Assembly (NCBI GenBank): GCA_028293805.1
Contig: JAQGOC010000182.1
Coordinates: 1 to 40,177, forward strand
From: Gammaproteobacteria bacterium
GTDB taxonomy: Bacteria > Pseudomonadota > Gammaproteobacteria > Steroidobacterales > Steroidobacteraceae
Direction of reading: 5' to 3'
Length of the DNA stretch: 40,177 nt
Shown: positions 24,109 to 32,655 of the stretch, piece by piece
Numbering within the stretch: the first letter of the stretch is position 1
How the letters are laid out: every line of letters starts with the position of its first letter
Translations under genes and position numbers: made by a program
Notes under the pieces: generated by a model
What the model was told of the DNA's origin: nothing
The model's database searches: none
What the model saw: the letters and a program-made list of their open reading frames with translations, nothing else

Positions 24109-25476
24109 TCACATGCCGTGTGCGAGCGGAATGCCGTGGCGCTTGATGCGCCGATACAAGGTGTTGCGGCTCATGCCGAGCTGCATGGCGACCCGCGTCA
24201 TGTTGCCGTGGCAGTCCTCGATCACACCCAGCAAGGCGGCTCTTTCGGCCGCCTGCAGGGGGTTTGCGGCTTCCGTTCCGTTCGCCATAGAGGCCGGAAG
24301 CTCGTGGTGGCCGGACGCGCGGCCCTCACAGGCCTCACCCTCGCGAATCTCCCGCGGGAGATCCATCCTGCGCACTACGCCGCCCTCACAGATCGCCAGC
24401 GCGGTCCTTATGACGTTGCGTAGTTCGCGGATGTTGCCCGGCCAGGGATAAGCGAGCAGGCGCTGCAGAGCGTCTCGCTCGATCGCCGCGGGCCTGCCGT
24501 TACCGGTCTCGGCCGCCAGCGCATGGTGAATCACACGTTCCTTGTCGGCACGATCCCCTAGCGCGGGCAGCTCGAGCGTAATGCCATTAAGGCGGTAGTA
24601 GAGGTCGTCGCGGAAGGTGCCGCGGGCGATCATCTCGCGCAGGTTGCGATGCGAGGCCGCCAGCACATGCAGGTTCACCTTGATCGCGTTTTCACTTCCG
24701 AGGGGCACGATCTCCTGCTCTTCCAACACGCGCAGCAGCCGGGTCTGCAGCATGAGGGGCATGTCGCCGATCTCGTCGAGAAACAGCGTGCCGCCCGAGG
24801 ATTGCAGGATCTTCCCCCGCATGCCGTCCTTGCGCGCTCCGGTGAACGCGCCCGCTTTGTACCCGAATAGCTCGCTCTCGATGAGCGTTTCGGGAATGGC
24901 CGCGCAGTTGACAGCAACGAACGGACGGCTCGCACGCCGGCTGACCAGGTGCATCGCGTGCGCAAACGCTTCCTTGCCGGAGCCCGTCGGTCCCTGGATG
25001 AGCACTGACACGTTGGAATCGGCTATCCGATAGGCACTGCGGATGTTTCGCAGCATCTGCGGATCCTCACCGGCGAGATCCTCGAGCGTCAGCGTCTCGT
25101 GCCCGCATTTACCGGTAACCCGCACCACGGCCGGCAGCGTATCGGTCTCATTCACGGCGGCGACCGTCGGCGGCGAACCCAACGGACAGGTTCCTGGCGT
25201 TTCCTTGCGGAGCGGCTCGGACTTCTCGTAGAGGACGAGTCCGCTCGCATCCATCAACAGCAATGCGTAACCTGCGCCGCGAATCTTGTCATACACGCGA
25301 TCCAACTCCGGGGCGGCGATTGCGATGAGCGTCGCGTGTCGCTCGGCTTCCGGGAGCCTCTCGTAGCGCGCTTCGTTCGCCTGCGCGCCGTCCTCCAGCG
25401 ACACATCGCGACCGACGGGACCGTGCTCACCGGCGGGCCTGCCTTCGGGCTGGCGGATTACCGTTGCGTTTGCCAT
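24109..25476 (-). CDS. Sigma-54-dependent Fis-family transcriptional activator (AcoR-like, shortened sensor)
   Basis: This 455-residue bacterial enhancer-binding protein has a central AAA+ domain (about residues 135-370) with Walker A GPTGSGKE (162-169). It also has the sigma-54 contact loop GAFTGA (209-214), Walker B GGTLFLDEIGD and the arginine-finger region FRDDLYYRLNG. The C-terminal Fis-type helix-turn-helix (NMTRVAMQLGMSRNTLYRRIKRHG) ends the protein. The N-terminus resembles AcoR: PELDRVYDKIRGAGYALLLMDASGLVLYEKS is the start of a sensor/GAF-like region. It reaches the AAA+ domain within about 90 residues, so most of a GAF domain is missing. AcoR relatives control acetoin or alcohol catabolism. 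A GGGGG 8 bases before the ATG supports the start. The gene is divergent from a porin that carries a sigma-54 promoter. Confidence 0.92.
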   Translation of the reverse strand: MANATVIRQPEGRPAGEHGPVGRDVSLEDGAQANEARYERLPEAERHATLIAIAAPELDRVYDKIRGAGYALLLMDASGLVLYEKSEPLRKETPGTCPLGSPPTVAAVNETDTLPAVVRVTGKCGHETLTLEDLAGEDPQMLRNIRSAYRIADSNVSVLIQGPTGSGKEAFAHAMHLVSRRASRPFVAVNCAAIPETLIESELFGYKAGAFTGARKDGMRGKILQSSGGTLFLDEIGDMPLMLQTRLLRVLEEQEIVPLGSENAIKVNLHVLAASHRNLREMIARGTFRDDLYYRLNGITLELPALGDRADKERVIHHALAAETGNGRPAAIERDALQRLLAYPWPGNIRELRNVIRTALAICEGGVVRRMDLPREIREGEACEGRASGHHELPASMANGTEAANPLQAAERAALLGVIEDCHGNMTRVAMQLGMSRNTLYRRIKRHGIPLAHGM

Positions 25477-25535
25477 ACGAATTCCCCCTCGTAGGATCAC
25501 TGTCTGCACCAGATGTGCCACGGCGGTGGGTGACA

Positions 25536-25555
25536 GTGTCCCTGTAGAGAAACAC
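25536..25555. promoter_or_regulatory. Imperfect palindrome, possible activator-binding site
   Basis: GTGTCCCTGTAGAGAAACAC is dyad-symmetric at 14 of 20 positions (GTGT-N2-CT-N-TA-N-AG-N2-ACAC). It lies in the intergenic region, 60 bases before the activator start and about 240 bases before the predicted porin transcription start. It could be an enhancer site for the divergent activator or an autoregulatory site. A weaker GTGT...ACAC dyad is at 25721-25738. Both are inferences from symmetry. Confidence 0.4.
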
Positions 25556-25760
25556 GTCGGCCCAGCGACTGCAAGCCCCAGGTTGAGCGCATTCAGCGGC
25601 AACGCAGCCGTTTTATTGTTGGGTGCAGGTGCACATGCCGGGGTACGCGTTCCATTGGCGTGACAACTCTGTATCAAAGGTCGACCCAAATGGAACAAGC
25701 CGAGCGTGGCTGTGGAAATTGTGTTGCGTCGGCGACACGCGTGAGCGGCGCGCCCCGCTG

Positions 25761-25778
25761 TTGGCATGCCCATTGCAG
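25761..25778 (+). promoter_or_regulatory. Sigma-54 promoter (-24/-12) of the porin gene
   Basis: TTGGCATGCCCATTGCAG fits the consensus YTGGCACG-N4-TTGCW with one change (T for C in the -24 element). The invariant GG (25763-25764) and GC (25775-25776) are exactly 12 bases apart. Transcription is expected near 25788, leaving a leader of about 85 bases to the porin ATG. The divergent gene encodes a sigma-54 activator with an intact GAFTGA loop, which supports this call strongly. Confidence 0.82.
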
Positions 25779-25872
25779 CCACGATCCTCGCCGTCGTCGC
25801 GGGAAGACAGCGCGTAACGCGACGCGGACTCTCGGTGAGCGCGCACCGCGGATCACACGAAGGAACGCTCCC

Positions 25873-27111
25873 ATGAAATATCAACGTATCGGATTCCCCA
25901 TCGCCGTCGCCGCCGTCCTGGGTGCGACGGCTTTCGCACCGGCTGCCCGCGCCATAGACATCACCGCGGGCGACTGGAAGGTGTCCATAGACGGCAACGT
26001 CAATGCGCACTACATCTATTCGAGTTGCGAGACGAACCCGCGGACGATCGCCGGCGGGCTGGCCTGTATCAATACAAACCAGTCCTCGTCGTCGGTCAGC
26101 AACGGCCTGCTCCCCGCCGCATTGTCGATCAGTGGAGCCACGACGCAGGGCGCCTATGACCTGGGCTTTACGTTTGGTCTGTATCCAGGCATCAGCACCA
26201 ACGATGGCGGCAGCCCGAATCTGGAGAACACGGTAGGTTCCACGCATACGGCGCTGGGCACCGCCGGACTCGACGTCCGCCAGGTCTTCCTCACTTTCGG
26301 CAACAAGGACATGGGTACGGTGATGGCGGGCCGGAACATCGGCCTGTTCGGCGCCGACGCGATTCTCAACGACATGACGTTGATAGGCGTGGGCGCCGGC
26401 AACGGCAATTACGCGGCGCCGTCGAACACGTCGTTGGGCTCTATCGGATTGGGCTACATCTACACGGACTGGCTGGCGCAGATCAATTACACGACCCCGG
26501 ATATCAGCGGCGCCAAGCTGACGGTGGGTATCTTCGATCCGCTGAACACCTTGAGCCAGATTCCCGCAGCGAAGAAGGCGCCCGGGTTTCACGCCAAGAT
26601 CGCGTACAAGTTGATGGACTCGTTATATCTGTCCGCTACCTATCTGTTCCAGCAGCAGAGGAATACCACGACGGGCGCAGCGGTCGCGGTGAGCACGGGC
26701 AACTACAACAGTCACGCATTCGATATCGGCGGCAAATACGACATCGCCGGATTCGAAGTCGCGGCCTGGTACTACAACGGCAAGGGCGTGGGCACTACTG
26801 GCCTGTTCGTTTTGTCAGACGACGGATTCGGTCACCCGCGCGATTCGGACGGCTTCCTCGCGCAGGTGACCTACAAGATCCTCGCGACGAAGCTCGGCAT
26901 CAATTACGGGCAGAGCAAGCTCAAACGGGCTGAGGGCGAAACCGCCCCGCTGCTGGTGGCGCGCAACGCCAAGGCGACCCTGGGTGTGTACCACGACCTG
27001 ACGACGAATCTGACACTCCTCGCCGAGCTGAGCCGGCTCGAGTCGAAGAACCAGGTGGGCGACAAGAACAAGAGCACGAACTTCAACGTGGGTGCATTCC
27101 TGAAGTTCTAG
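25873..27111 (+). CDS. Outer-membrane porin
   Basis: The 412-residue protein has a Sec signal peptide (RIGFPIAVAAVLGATAFAPAARA, cleavage near residue 26). A series of alternating beta-strand sequences follows. It starts IDITAGDWKVSIDGNVNAHYIYS, and has DVRQVFLTFGNKDMGTVMAGRNIGLF, which includes the typical porin VGRQ-like strand and loop. It ends in FNVGAFLKF with the C-terminal Phe used by the Bam assembly machine. It is a general or solute-specific trimeric porin; the substrate is unknown. AAGGA lies 8 bases before the ATG. The frame is open upstream, but only this start gives a signal peptide. Its sigma-54 promoter implies inducible expression by the divergent activator. Confidence 0.88.
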   Translation: MKYQRIGFPIAVAAVLGATAFAPAARAIDITAGDWKVSIDGNVNAHYIYSSCETNPRTIAGGLACINTNQSSSSVSNGLLPAALSISGATTQGAYDLGFTFGLYPGISTNDGGSPNLENTVGSTHTALGTAGLDVRQVFLTFGNKDMGTVMAGRNIGLFGADAILNDMTLIGVGAGNGNYAAPSNTSLGSIGLGYIYTDWLAQINYTTPDISGAKLTVGIFDPLNTLSQIPAAKKAPGFHAKIAYKLMDSLYLSATYLFQQQRNTTTGAAVAVSTGNYNSHAFDIGGKYDIAGFEVAAWYYNGKGVGTTGLFVLSDDGFGHPRDSDGFLAQVTYKILATKLGINYGQSKLKRAEGETAPLLVARNAKATLGVYHDLTTNLTLLAELSRLESKNQVGDKNKSTNFNVGAFLKF

Positions 27112-27141
27112 ACTCCGAGGCATGGGAGGGGGCGAGCGAGG

Positions 27142-27172
27142 GCGGCGCCGAGGGTCGATGCATCGGCGCCGC
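27142..27172. terminator. Perfect 10-bp hairpin after the porin gene
   Basis: GCGGCGCCGA (27142-27151) and TCGGCGCCGC (27163-27172) form a perfect 10-bp stem with an 11-base loop, 31 bases past the porin stop. No T-tract follows. It may end or protect the porin mRNA; a copy-number search would tell whether it is a dispersed repeat. Confidence 0.4.
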
Positions 27173-27645
27173 GCTCGATTGAGCCTTCCAACATTCTACG
27201 CGAGCGCTCCCGGCGGGCACACCCTCGTGCACGTGCGTATCCGAACGCCGATTTCGTCGAAGCCGCTGCGGCATTGATCGCGCATGAGGCGGGCCGTCCG
27301 GCGCCTCGAGCCCGAGCCACTTGGCCGCTCATGGTCGTAGCTGACTTACTTCATCTCCTCTCCCGTGGCGTGCCCCAGCTGCTGCTGTAACCCCCTTCCC
27401 CAAGAGAAATCTCTCGAAAGGCGGACGATCTGTGCGGCCACGGCCGGCGCCAACTGCTGGTCGCGCGGATGAAGCTGCTCGTCGAAGAACCGGTGGCGTT
27501 CGAGCTCGAGGTGGCGTTTTATCGTGGTGGTCCGTGGGCCCGTAGCTGACCGCTCCGCTGTGAAAAGCGGGCTGCCAGGGCACGCTGCAGACTACGATTG
27601 GCTTTCCGCAACGCGTCGATCAGCGGTTTGGTAACAGGAGATTTC
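27173..27645. other. Gap without a supportable gene
   Basis: Apart from the hairpin at its left edge and a CAGGAG Shine-Dalgarno at its right edge, nothing recognisable is present. A minus-strand frame at 27346-27591 is open and reads protein-like (KRHLELERHRFFDEQL...). It has only an internal TTG as a start, so it may be a gene remnant or chance openness in GC-rich DNA. Confidence 0.35.
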
Positions 27646-29727
27646 ATGCGCAAGCTCGTAGTAGTGGGATGGATGGTTTTGTCTGCGGCCGTTCATGCGG
27701 CATTTGCGGCGCCCGCGGCGGCTCCTGCGCACGTCTTTGAAGGTCGGGACTTGTTCGGTCTGCAGTGGGTAGAGGATCCGCAGATCCGACCGGACGGGCA
27801 TGCGATCGCCTACGTCCGCATGTCCTACGACATCATGTCCGATCGTCCGCGGCAGGCGATCTGGCTCGTGGACGTCGATACCGGGGCACAGACCCCGATC
27901 GTCAGCGGTCCGGGAGCGCATTTTTCGCCGCGTTGGTCCCCGGACGGCAAGCGGCTTGCGTACGTCTCGACCTCCGAGGGCGGTCATCCCCAGCTTTTCG
28001 TCCGCTGGATGCAGACCGGGCAGGCGGCGCGGATCACGGATTTGACCGAAGCACCTGGTGGCGTCACCTGGTCCCCGGATGGACGCTCGATCGCATTCGT
28101 CATGCTGATCCCCGATGAGAAGTCGAAGCTCGGCATGTCCCCTCCCAAGCCGGAAGGCGCAACGTGGGCAGAGCCCCTCACAGTCATCACGGACGTCACC
28201 TACCGGGCAGACGGGCCGGGTTATCTCAGGCCGGGTTATTCGCATGCGTTTGTAGTGTCGGCTGACGGCGGCTTTCCGCGGCAACTCACATTTGGTGCAT
28301 ACAACGAGGATGGGCAGGTGTCCTGGACAGCCGATGGCCGCTATCTGCTGGTGAGCGGCAATCGCAGTGAGGGCTGGCGGCTCGACCCGGTCGATTCCGA
28401 GATCTACCGGGTGTCTATAGCCGACGAGGCCATGACGCAGCTGACGCATCGCGTCGGGCCGGACCGTGAGCCTAAAGTCTCACCCGACGGGTCCAAAATC
28501 GCCTATCTCGGATTCGATGATCATCTGCTCGGCTACCAGAACGTGCGCCTGTATGTCATGGACCGCAACGGACAGGGTTCGCAGTCGCTCACCGATGAGC
28601 TCGACCGGTCGGTCGATGCGGTGCAGTGGGCCGCGGATGGCCGCAGCCTCTACATCCAATATGCCGACAAGGGCGTCACGAAGGTCGCGCGAGTGTCTCT
28701 CAACGGGCATCTGCAGCCCGTTGCCGAAGGGTTGACTGGTGGGGAACTGGACAGGCCTTATTCCATGGGCGCGCAGTTCACGGTCGCCGCTAACGGCTCG
28801 GTAGCCTTTACGAGCGGTGATCCTACCCATCCTTCAGACTTATCCCTCGCGCGCGGCGGGCATGTCACGCGTCTCACACGGCTGAACGACGATCTCCTGA
28901 TGGACAGGACCTTGGGCGAGGTCAAACCGCTCGCGGTGATCTCGTCGGTCGACAAGCGGCCCATCGACGCGTGGCTGGTGTTGCCGCCGCAATTCGACGC
29001 CGGGAAAAAGTATCCGTTGATTCTCGAGATCCACGGCGGACCGTTCGCGAGCTACGGCCCTTCGTTTTCCACGGACGACCAGCTCTATGCCGCGGCGGGC
29101 TACGTCGTGGTGTATGCGAATCCCCGCGGCTCGACATCCTACGGGGAAGAGTTCGCCAATCTGATTCATCACGACTATCCCGGTCACGACTACGACGATC
29201 TCATGAGCACCGTCGATGCGGCCATCGCCGCGGGCTTTGTCGATCCCGACGAGCTGTTCGTAACGGGCGGATCGGGAGGCGGAGTGTTGACTGCGTGGAT
29301 CGTCGGCCAGACTCATCGTTTCCGGGCTGCCGCGACTCAGAAGCCGGTGATCAACTGGGCGAGCATGGTTCTGACCACGGATATCTCCACCTACATTCCC
29401 AGGTACTGGTTCGGCAAGCTGCCGTGGGAGGATCCGCAGGGCTACTGGAAGCGTTCACCGCTGTCCCTCGTGGGCAACGTATCGACCCCAACCCTCGTCG
29501 TCGTGGGAGAACAGGACTTTCGCACCCCGGTGAGCGATTCGGAGCAGTATTACGCGGCGTTGAAGTTGCGCGCCGTTCCCACGGCTCTGGTGAAAGTGCC
29601 CGGCGCCTCGCACGGAGGATTGGCGGCGCGGCCCTCGCAGTCGGCGGCGAAAGCGAGCGCTATTCTCGCGTGGTTCGAACGGTACCGCGCCGCCGTCACG
29701 GCGCCGCGCACCGCAGGCGCCCTTTGA
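27646..29727 (+). CDS. Secreted S9-family serine peptidase (prolyl oligopeptidase / acylaminoacyl-peptidase type)
   Basis: The 693-residue protein has a signal peptide (KLVVVGWMVLSAAVHAAFA, cleavage near residue 22). An N-terminal beta-propeller built of SPDG-type repeats follows (SPRWSPDGKRLAYVS, TWSPDGRSIAFVM, SPDGSKIAYLGF). The C-terminal alpha/beta hydrolase domain contains LILEIHGGPFASYGPSF and the triad Ser543 in GGSGGG, Asp624 in GEQDFRTP, His656 in ASHGG. Such enzymes cleave short peptides or remove N-terminal residues in the periplasm. The nucleophile elbow lacks the usual Tyr of GxSYGG. The CAGGAG six bases before the ATG supports the start. The next gene, on the same strand after a gap of about 117 bases, is a molybdenum hydroxylase subunit. 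Confidence 0.92.
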   Translation: MRKLVVVGWMVLSAAVHAAFAAPAAAPAHVFEGRDLFGLQWVEDPQIRPDGHAIAYVRMSYDIMSDRPRQAIWLVDVDTGAQTPIVSGPGAHFSPRWSPDGKRLAYVSTSEGGHPQLFVRWMQTGQAARITDLTEAPGGVTWSPDGRSIAFVMLIPDEKSKLGMSPPKPEGATWAEPLTVITDVTYRADGPGYLRPGYSHAFVVSADGGFPRQLTFGAYNEDGQVSWTADGRYLLVSGNRSEGWRLDPVDSEIYRVSIADEAMTQLTHRVGPDREPKVSPDGSKIAYLGFDDHLLGYQNVRLYVMDRNGQGSQSLTDELDRSVDAVQWAADGRSLYIQYADKGVTKVARVSLNGHLQPVAEGLTGGELDRPYSMGAQFTVAANGSVAFTSGDPTHPSDLSLARGGHVTRLTRLNDDLLMDRTLGEVKPLAVISSVDKRPIDAWLVLPPQFDAGKKYPLILEIHGGPFASYGPSFSTDDQLYAAAGYVVVYANPRGSTSYGEEFANLIHHDYPGHDYDDLMSTVDAAIAAGFVDPDELFVTGGSGGGVLTAWIVGQTHRFRAAATQKPVINWASMVLTTDISTYIPRYWFGKLPWEDPQGYWKRSPLSLVGNVSTPTLVVVGEQDFRTPVSDSEQYYAALKLRAVPTALVKVPGASHGGLAARPSQSAAKASAILAWFERYRAAVTAPRTAGAL

Positions 29728-29844
29728 CGCTGCTACTCTCCCTAATGGGAGATGGCGTACGCTACCCTGCCCGAAAAGAATGGGGAGGGGAGCCAAGCGG
29801 GCTCCCTTCCCTCCTTTGATCTCTCCCGCCGTGGAGGCGCTCTC

Positions 29845-30327
29845 ATGTCCATCAAGCTGACCGTCAACAATCAGAGCCACGAACTGGACATCGATCCAAA
29901 TATGCCCCTTTTGTGGGCCATCAGGGACCACCTGCAGCTCACGGGCACGAAGTTTGGCTGCGGAATGGCGCTCTGCGGAGCGTGCACGGTGCATATCGAT
30001 GGACAGGCGACGCGCTCGTGCGTCACTCCGGTTTCGGCCGTAGAGGGCAAGAGCGTGACCACCATTGAGGGACTGGGCACGCCTTCCGGTAAAGCCATTC
30101 AGGACGCGTGGGTGAACCTCGACGTTCCTCAATGCGGTTACTGCCAGAGCGGGCAGATCATGTCGGCGTCCGCGCTGCTGGCCGGAAATGCGAAGCCCAG
30201 CGACGCCGACATCGATTCCGCGATGGCGGGCAACATCTGCCGGTGCGCGACGTACGCACGCATCCGGAACGCCATTCACGAGGCGGCCAATGCGCTGCCC
30301 GCTGCGCCCACCGCTGTCAAGGGTTGA
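29845..30327 (+). CDS. [2Fe-2S] subunit of an isoquinoline 1-oxidoreductase-type molybdenum hydroxylase
   Basis: This 160-residue small subunit of the xanthine-oxidase superfamily passes electrons from the Mo centre outwards. The plant-type [2Fe-2S] cluster is Cys39, Cys44, Cys47, Cys59 ([23 protein letters not shown]). The second cluster is Cys97, Cys100, Cys132, Cys134 ([10 protein letters not shown] ... [15 protein letters not shown]). GGAGG lies 7 bases before the ATG. It is followed after 24 bases by the Mo subunit gene, so the pair forms an operon like iorA-iorB. The FAD subunit of xanthine dehydrogenases is absent, as expected for IorAB-type enzymes, which pass electrons to cytochromes. 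The substrate is not predictable from sequence. Confidence 0.93.
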   Translation: MSIKLTVNNQSHELDIDPNMPLLWAIRDHLQLTGTKFGCGMALCGACTVHIDGQATRSCVTPVSAVEGKSVTTIEGLGTPSGKAIQDAWVNLDVPQCGYCQSGQIMSASALLAGNAKPSDADIDSAMAGNICRCATYARIRNAIHEAANALPAAPTAVKG

Positions 30328-30351
30328 TCGGGACGCCGTAAGGAATTCACC

Positions 30352-32580
30352 ATGTACTTTCGCCACCTCAAAGACCCGTCCTCACTCTGGCCCGGACTGT
30401 CAGCATCGGAGTTGACGCGCCGGCAGTTCCTGAAGCTCACCTCGCTCGCGGGAGCGGGACTCACGCTAGGAACAATGCTGCCAGAAGCTGCTTCCGCAGC
30501 TGGCGCGGCACCGCTTGCCACCCCTTTCGTGCGCATTGATCCCGACAACACAGTCACGGTCATCTCAAAGCACGTCGAAGCCGGACAGGGCGTGTGGACA
30601 GGACTTCCCGCCATCGTGGCCGATGAGCTCGACGCGTCCTGGGACCAGATGCGCGTCGAAAGCGCACCGGCAAAAGTGCCGATGTACGGCAACTTCGCGT
30701 TCGATCCGAAAGGCAGCGTGCAGGGTACCGGCGGTTCCACCGCGGTGGCCAACTCCTGGATCCAACTCCGCCAGGCCGGCGCAACGGCTCGCGCCATGCT
30801 GGTGCAGGCTGCCGCTACGCAATGGAAGGTTCCGGCAGGAGACATCACGGTCAGCGACGGGGTGGTTGCTCATGCGGCCTCCGGAAAGAAAGCTACGTTC
30901 GGTGAGCTCGCCGCGCGCGCGGCCAATGTGCCTGTGCCCACCGACGTCAAACTCAAGGATCCCAGTCAGTTCAAGATCATTGGCCGCGAGAAACTGCCAC
31001 GGCTCGACAGCCACGCCAAGTCGTTCGGCAAGCAGCAGTTCGCCATTGACGTGATGTTGCCGGGCATGATGACCGCCGTCGTGATGCGTCCGCCGCGTTT
31101 TGGCGGCAAGGTCGTATCGTTCGATGCGTCCAAGGCGAAAGCCGTTGCCGGTGTCGTGGACGTGGTGCAGATTCCACGTGGAGTGGCTGTCATCGGGCGC
31201 GACATGTGGGCCGCGAAGAAGGGCCGCGATGTTCTGCAGGTGACCTGGGACGAGTCGGCCGCGGAGACACGCGGCACCGTTGAGATCATGAAGGAGTACA
31301 AGCGGCTTGCCGGCCTGCCCGAGGCGGTGACCGCGGCGAAGGTCGGCGACGCCGCCACGAATCTCAAGAATGCGGCTCACACGATCGACGCGGAATTCGA
31401 ATTTCCGTATCTCGCGCACGCGCCGATGGAGCCGCTGACCGCGGTGTGTCAGCTCAGTCCCGACAAGTGCGAGATCTGGGCGGGGTGCCAGTTCCAGACC
31501 ATAGACCAGGTGAATGCCGCGATGGCTACGGGCCTGAAGCCGGATCAGGTCGTGATCAACACGCTCGCCGCCGGCGGAACCTTCGGGCGCCGGGCCAATG
31601 CGGAATCGGACTACATCGCCGAAGTGGCCTCAATCGCGAAGGCGAGCGGTGGCAAGTATCCCGTCCGGTTGATCTGGACGCGTGAGGACGACGTTACGGG
31701 CGGACGTTATCGCCCTATGAACTATCATCACGTCACGGCGGGGCTGAGCCAGGATGGCAAGGTCGTTGCCTACCGGCAGCGCGTCGTAGGCCAGTCGATC
31801 ATGGCCGGTACGCCTTTTGCCGCCATGATGAAAGACGGCGTCGACCCGACGGCCGTCGAAGGTCATGCCGGCGAGCAGTACGACCTCGACAACGTGCATG
31901 TGACCTGGAGCCAACCCAAGTCCGCCGTGCCGGTACTCTGGTGGCGATCTGTCGGCCACTCACACATGTCGTTCTCGAAGGAAGTCATCATGGACGAGTT
32001 GGCGGAGGCTGCCGGCAAAGACCCGGTGGCGTTCCGGCTGGCGTTGCTCGAGAAGCATCCGAAACATGCCGGCGCCTTGCGGCTCGCGGCCGAGAAGGCC
32101 GGGTGGGATAAGCCTTTCCCCAAGGGAAAAGGCCGGGGACGCGGAGTGGCCGTGCACGAATCCTTCGGAACCGTCGTGGCGCAGGTTGCCGAGGTGACCG
32201 TGGACGGCGATTCGATCACGGTGGACCGGGTCGTCTGTGCCCTGGATTGCGGAATTGCCGTCAACCCGGACGTCATCCTGGCGCAGATGCAGAGCGGTAT
32301 CGGCTACGGTCTGTCGGCGGCGCTCCATGGCAAGATCACGCTGACGGACGGACGCGTCGATCAGACCAACTTCCACCAGTACACGGTGTTGCGGATCAAT
32401 GAGATGCCGCGCGCCATCGAGGTGTATGTCGTTCCCTCGACGAATCCGCCCACGGGAGTCGGCGAGCCGGGCCTGCCGCCGATTGCGCCGGCCGTTGCGA
32501 ACGCGGTGCGCGCCGCCACTGGAATCAAACTTCGCAAGCTGCCCTTCGATCTGGCTGCGGCACGTACCGCTAAGGCCTGA
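30352..32580 (+). CDS. Tat-exported molybdopterin-binding subunit (isoquinoline 1-oxidoreductase beta-like)
   Basis: The 742-residue large subunit has a twin-arginine signal (LTRRQFLKLTSLAGAGL, then a TLGTMLPEAASAAGA stretch) indicating folded export to the periplasm. The mature part has the aldehyde-oxidase/xanthine-dehydrogenase Mo-domain: EAGQGVWTGLPAIVADEL, GTGGSTAVANSW, EFPYLAHAPMEPL, GGTFGRRANAESDYIAE, and the MCD-cofactor motif region. The catalytic Glu is Glu705 in TGVGEPGLPP, the base that activates the metal-bound oxygen. This matches IorB, which hydroxylates N-heterocycles or oxidises aldehydes with electrons going to c-type cytochromes. No dedicated XdhC-type cofactor-maturation gene is nearby. 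The preceding small subunit would be co-exported without its own signal. Confidence 0.94.
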   Translation: MYFRHLKDPSSLWPGLSASELTRRQFLKLTSLAGAGLTLGTMLPEAASAAGAAPLATPFVRIDPDNTVTVISKHVEAGQGVWTGLPAIVADELDASWDQMRVESAPAKVPMYGNFAFDPKGSVQGTGGSTAVANSWIQLRQAGATARAMLVQAAATQWKVPAGDITVSDGVVAHAASGKKATFGELAARAANVPVPTDVKLKDPSQFKIIGREKLPRLDSHAKSFGKQQFAIDVMLPGMMTAVVMRPPRFGGKVVSFDASKAKAVAGVVDVVQIPRGVAVIGRDMWAAKKGRDVLQVTWDESAAETRGTVEIMKEYKRLAGLPEAVTAAKVGDAATNLKNAAHTIDAEFEFPYLAHAPMEPLTAVCQLSPDKCEIWAGCQFQTIDQVNAAMATGLKPDQVVINTLAAGGTFGRRANAESDYIAEVASIAKASGGKYPVRLIWTREDDVTGGRYRPMNYHHVTAGLSQDGKVVAYRQRVVGQSIMAGTPFAAMMKDGVDPTAVEGHAGEQYDLDNVHVTWSQPKSAVPVLWWRSVGHSHMSFSKEVIMDELAEAAGKDPVAFRLALLEKHPKHAGALRLAAEKAGWDKPFPKGKGRGRGVAVHESFGTVVAQVAEVTVDGDSITVDRVVCALDCGIAVNPDVILAQMQSGIGYGLSAALHGKITLTDGRVDQTNFHQYTVLRINEMPRAIEVYVVPSTNPPTGVGEPGLPPIAPAVANAVRAATGIKLRKLPFDLAAARTAKA

Positions 32581-32589
32581 GCCTCAATT

Positions 32590-32619
32590 CCCGGGTCCTG
32601 CCTATCGGCAGGACCGGGG
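32590..32619 (+). terminator. Strong hairpin after the molybdenum hydroxylase operon
   Basis: GGTCCTGCC (32594-32602) and GGCAGGACC (32607-32615) pair perfectly around a 4-base loop; three more C-G pairs form outside one mismatch. It starts 10 bases past the stop codon and probably ends the operon, although it lacks a T-tract. Confidence 0.55.
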
Positions 32620-32655
32620 ACTGGCTCAACTCCAAGCAGAAGCCGACGGCGCTCC

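Noticed and set aside
25477-26592. N-terminal extension of the sigma-54 activator frame to 827 residues
   Set aside because: It is antisense to the porin and crosses the porin promoter. The protein after the ATG at 25476 is complete as an AcoR-like activator.
27108-27332. Minus-strand 74-residue frame after the porin
   Set aside because: Its composition is Arg/Ala/Ser-dominated, it lacks a ribosome-binding site and it overlaps the 10-bp hairpin.
27346-27591. Minus-strand open frame with a protein-like reading
   Set aside because: It has no ATG or GTG start and no recognisable family; it could be chance. It is recorded in the gap entry only.
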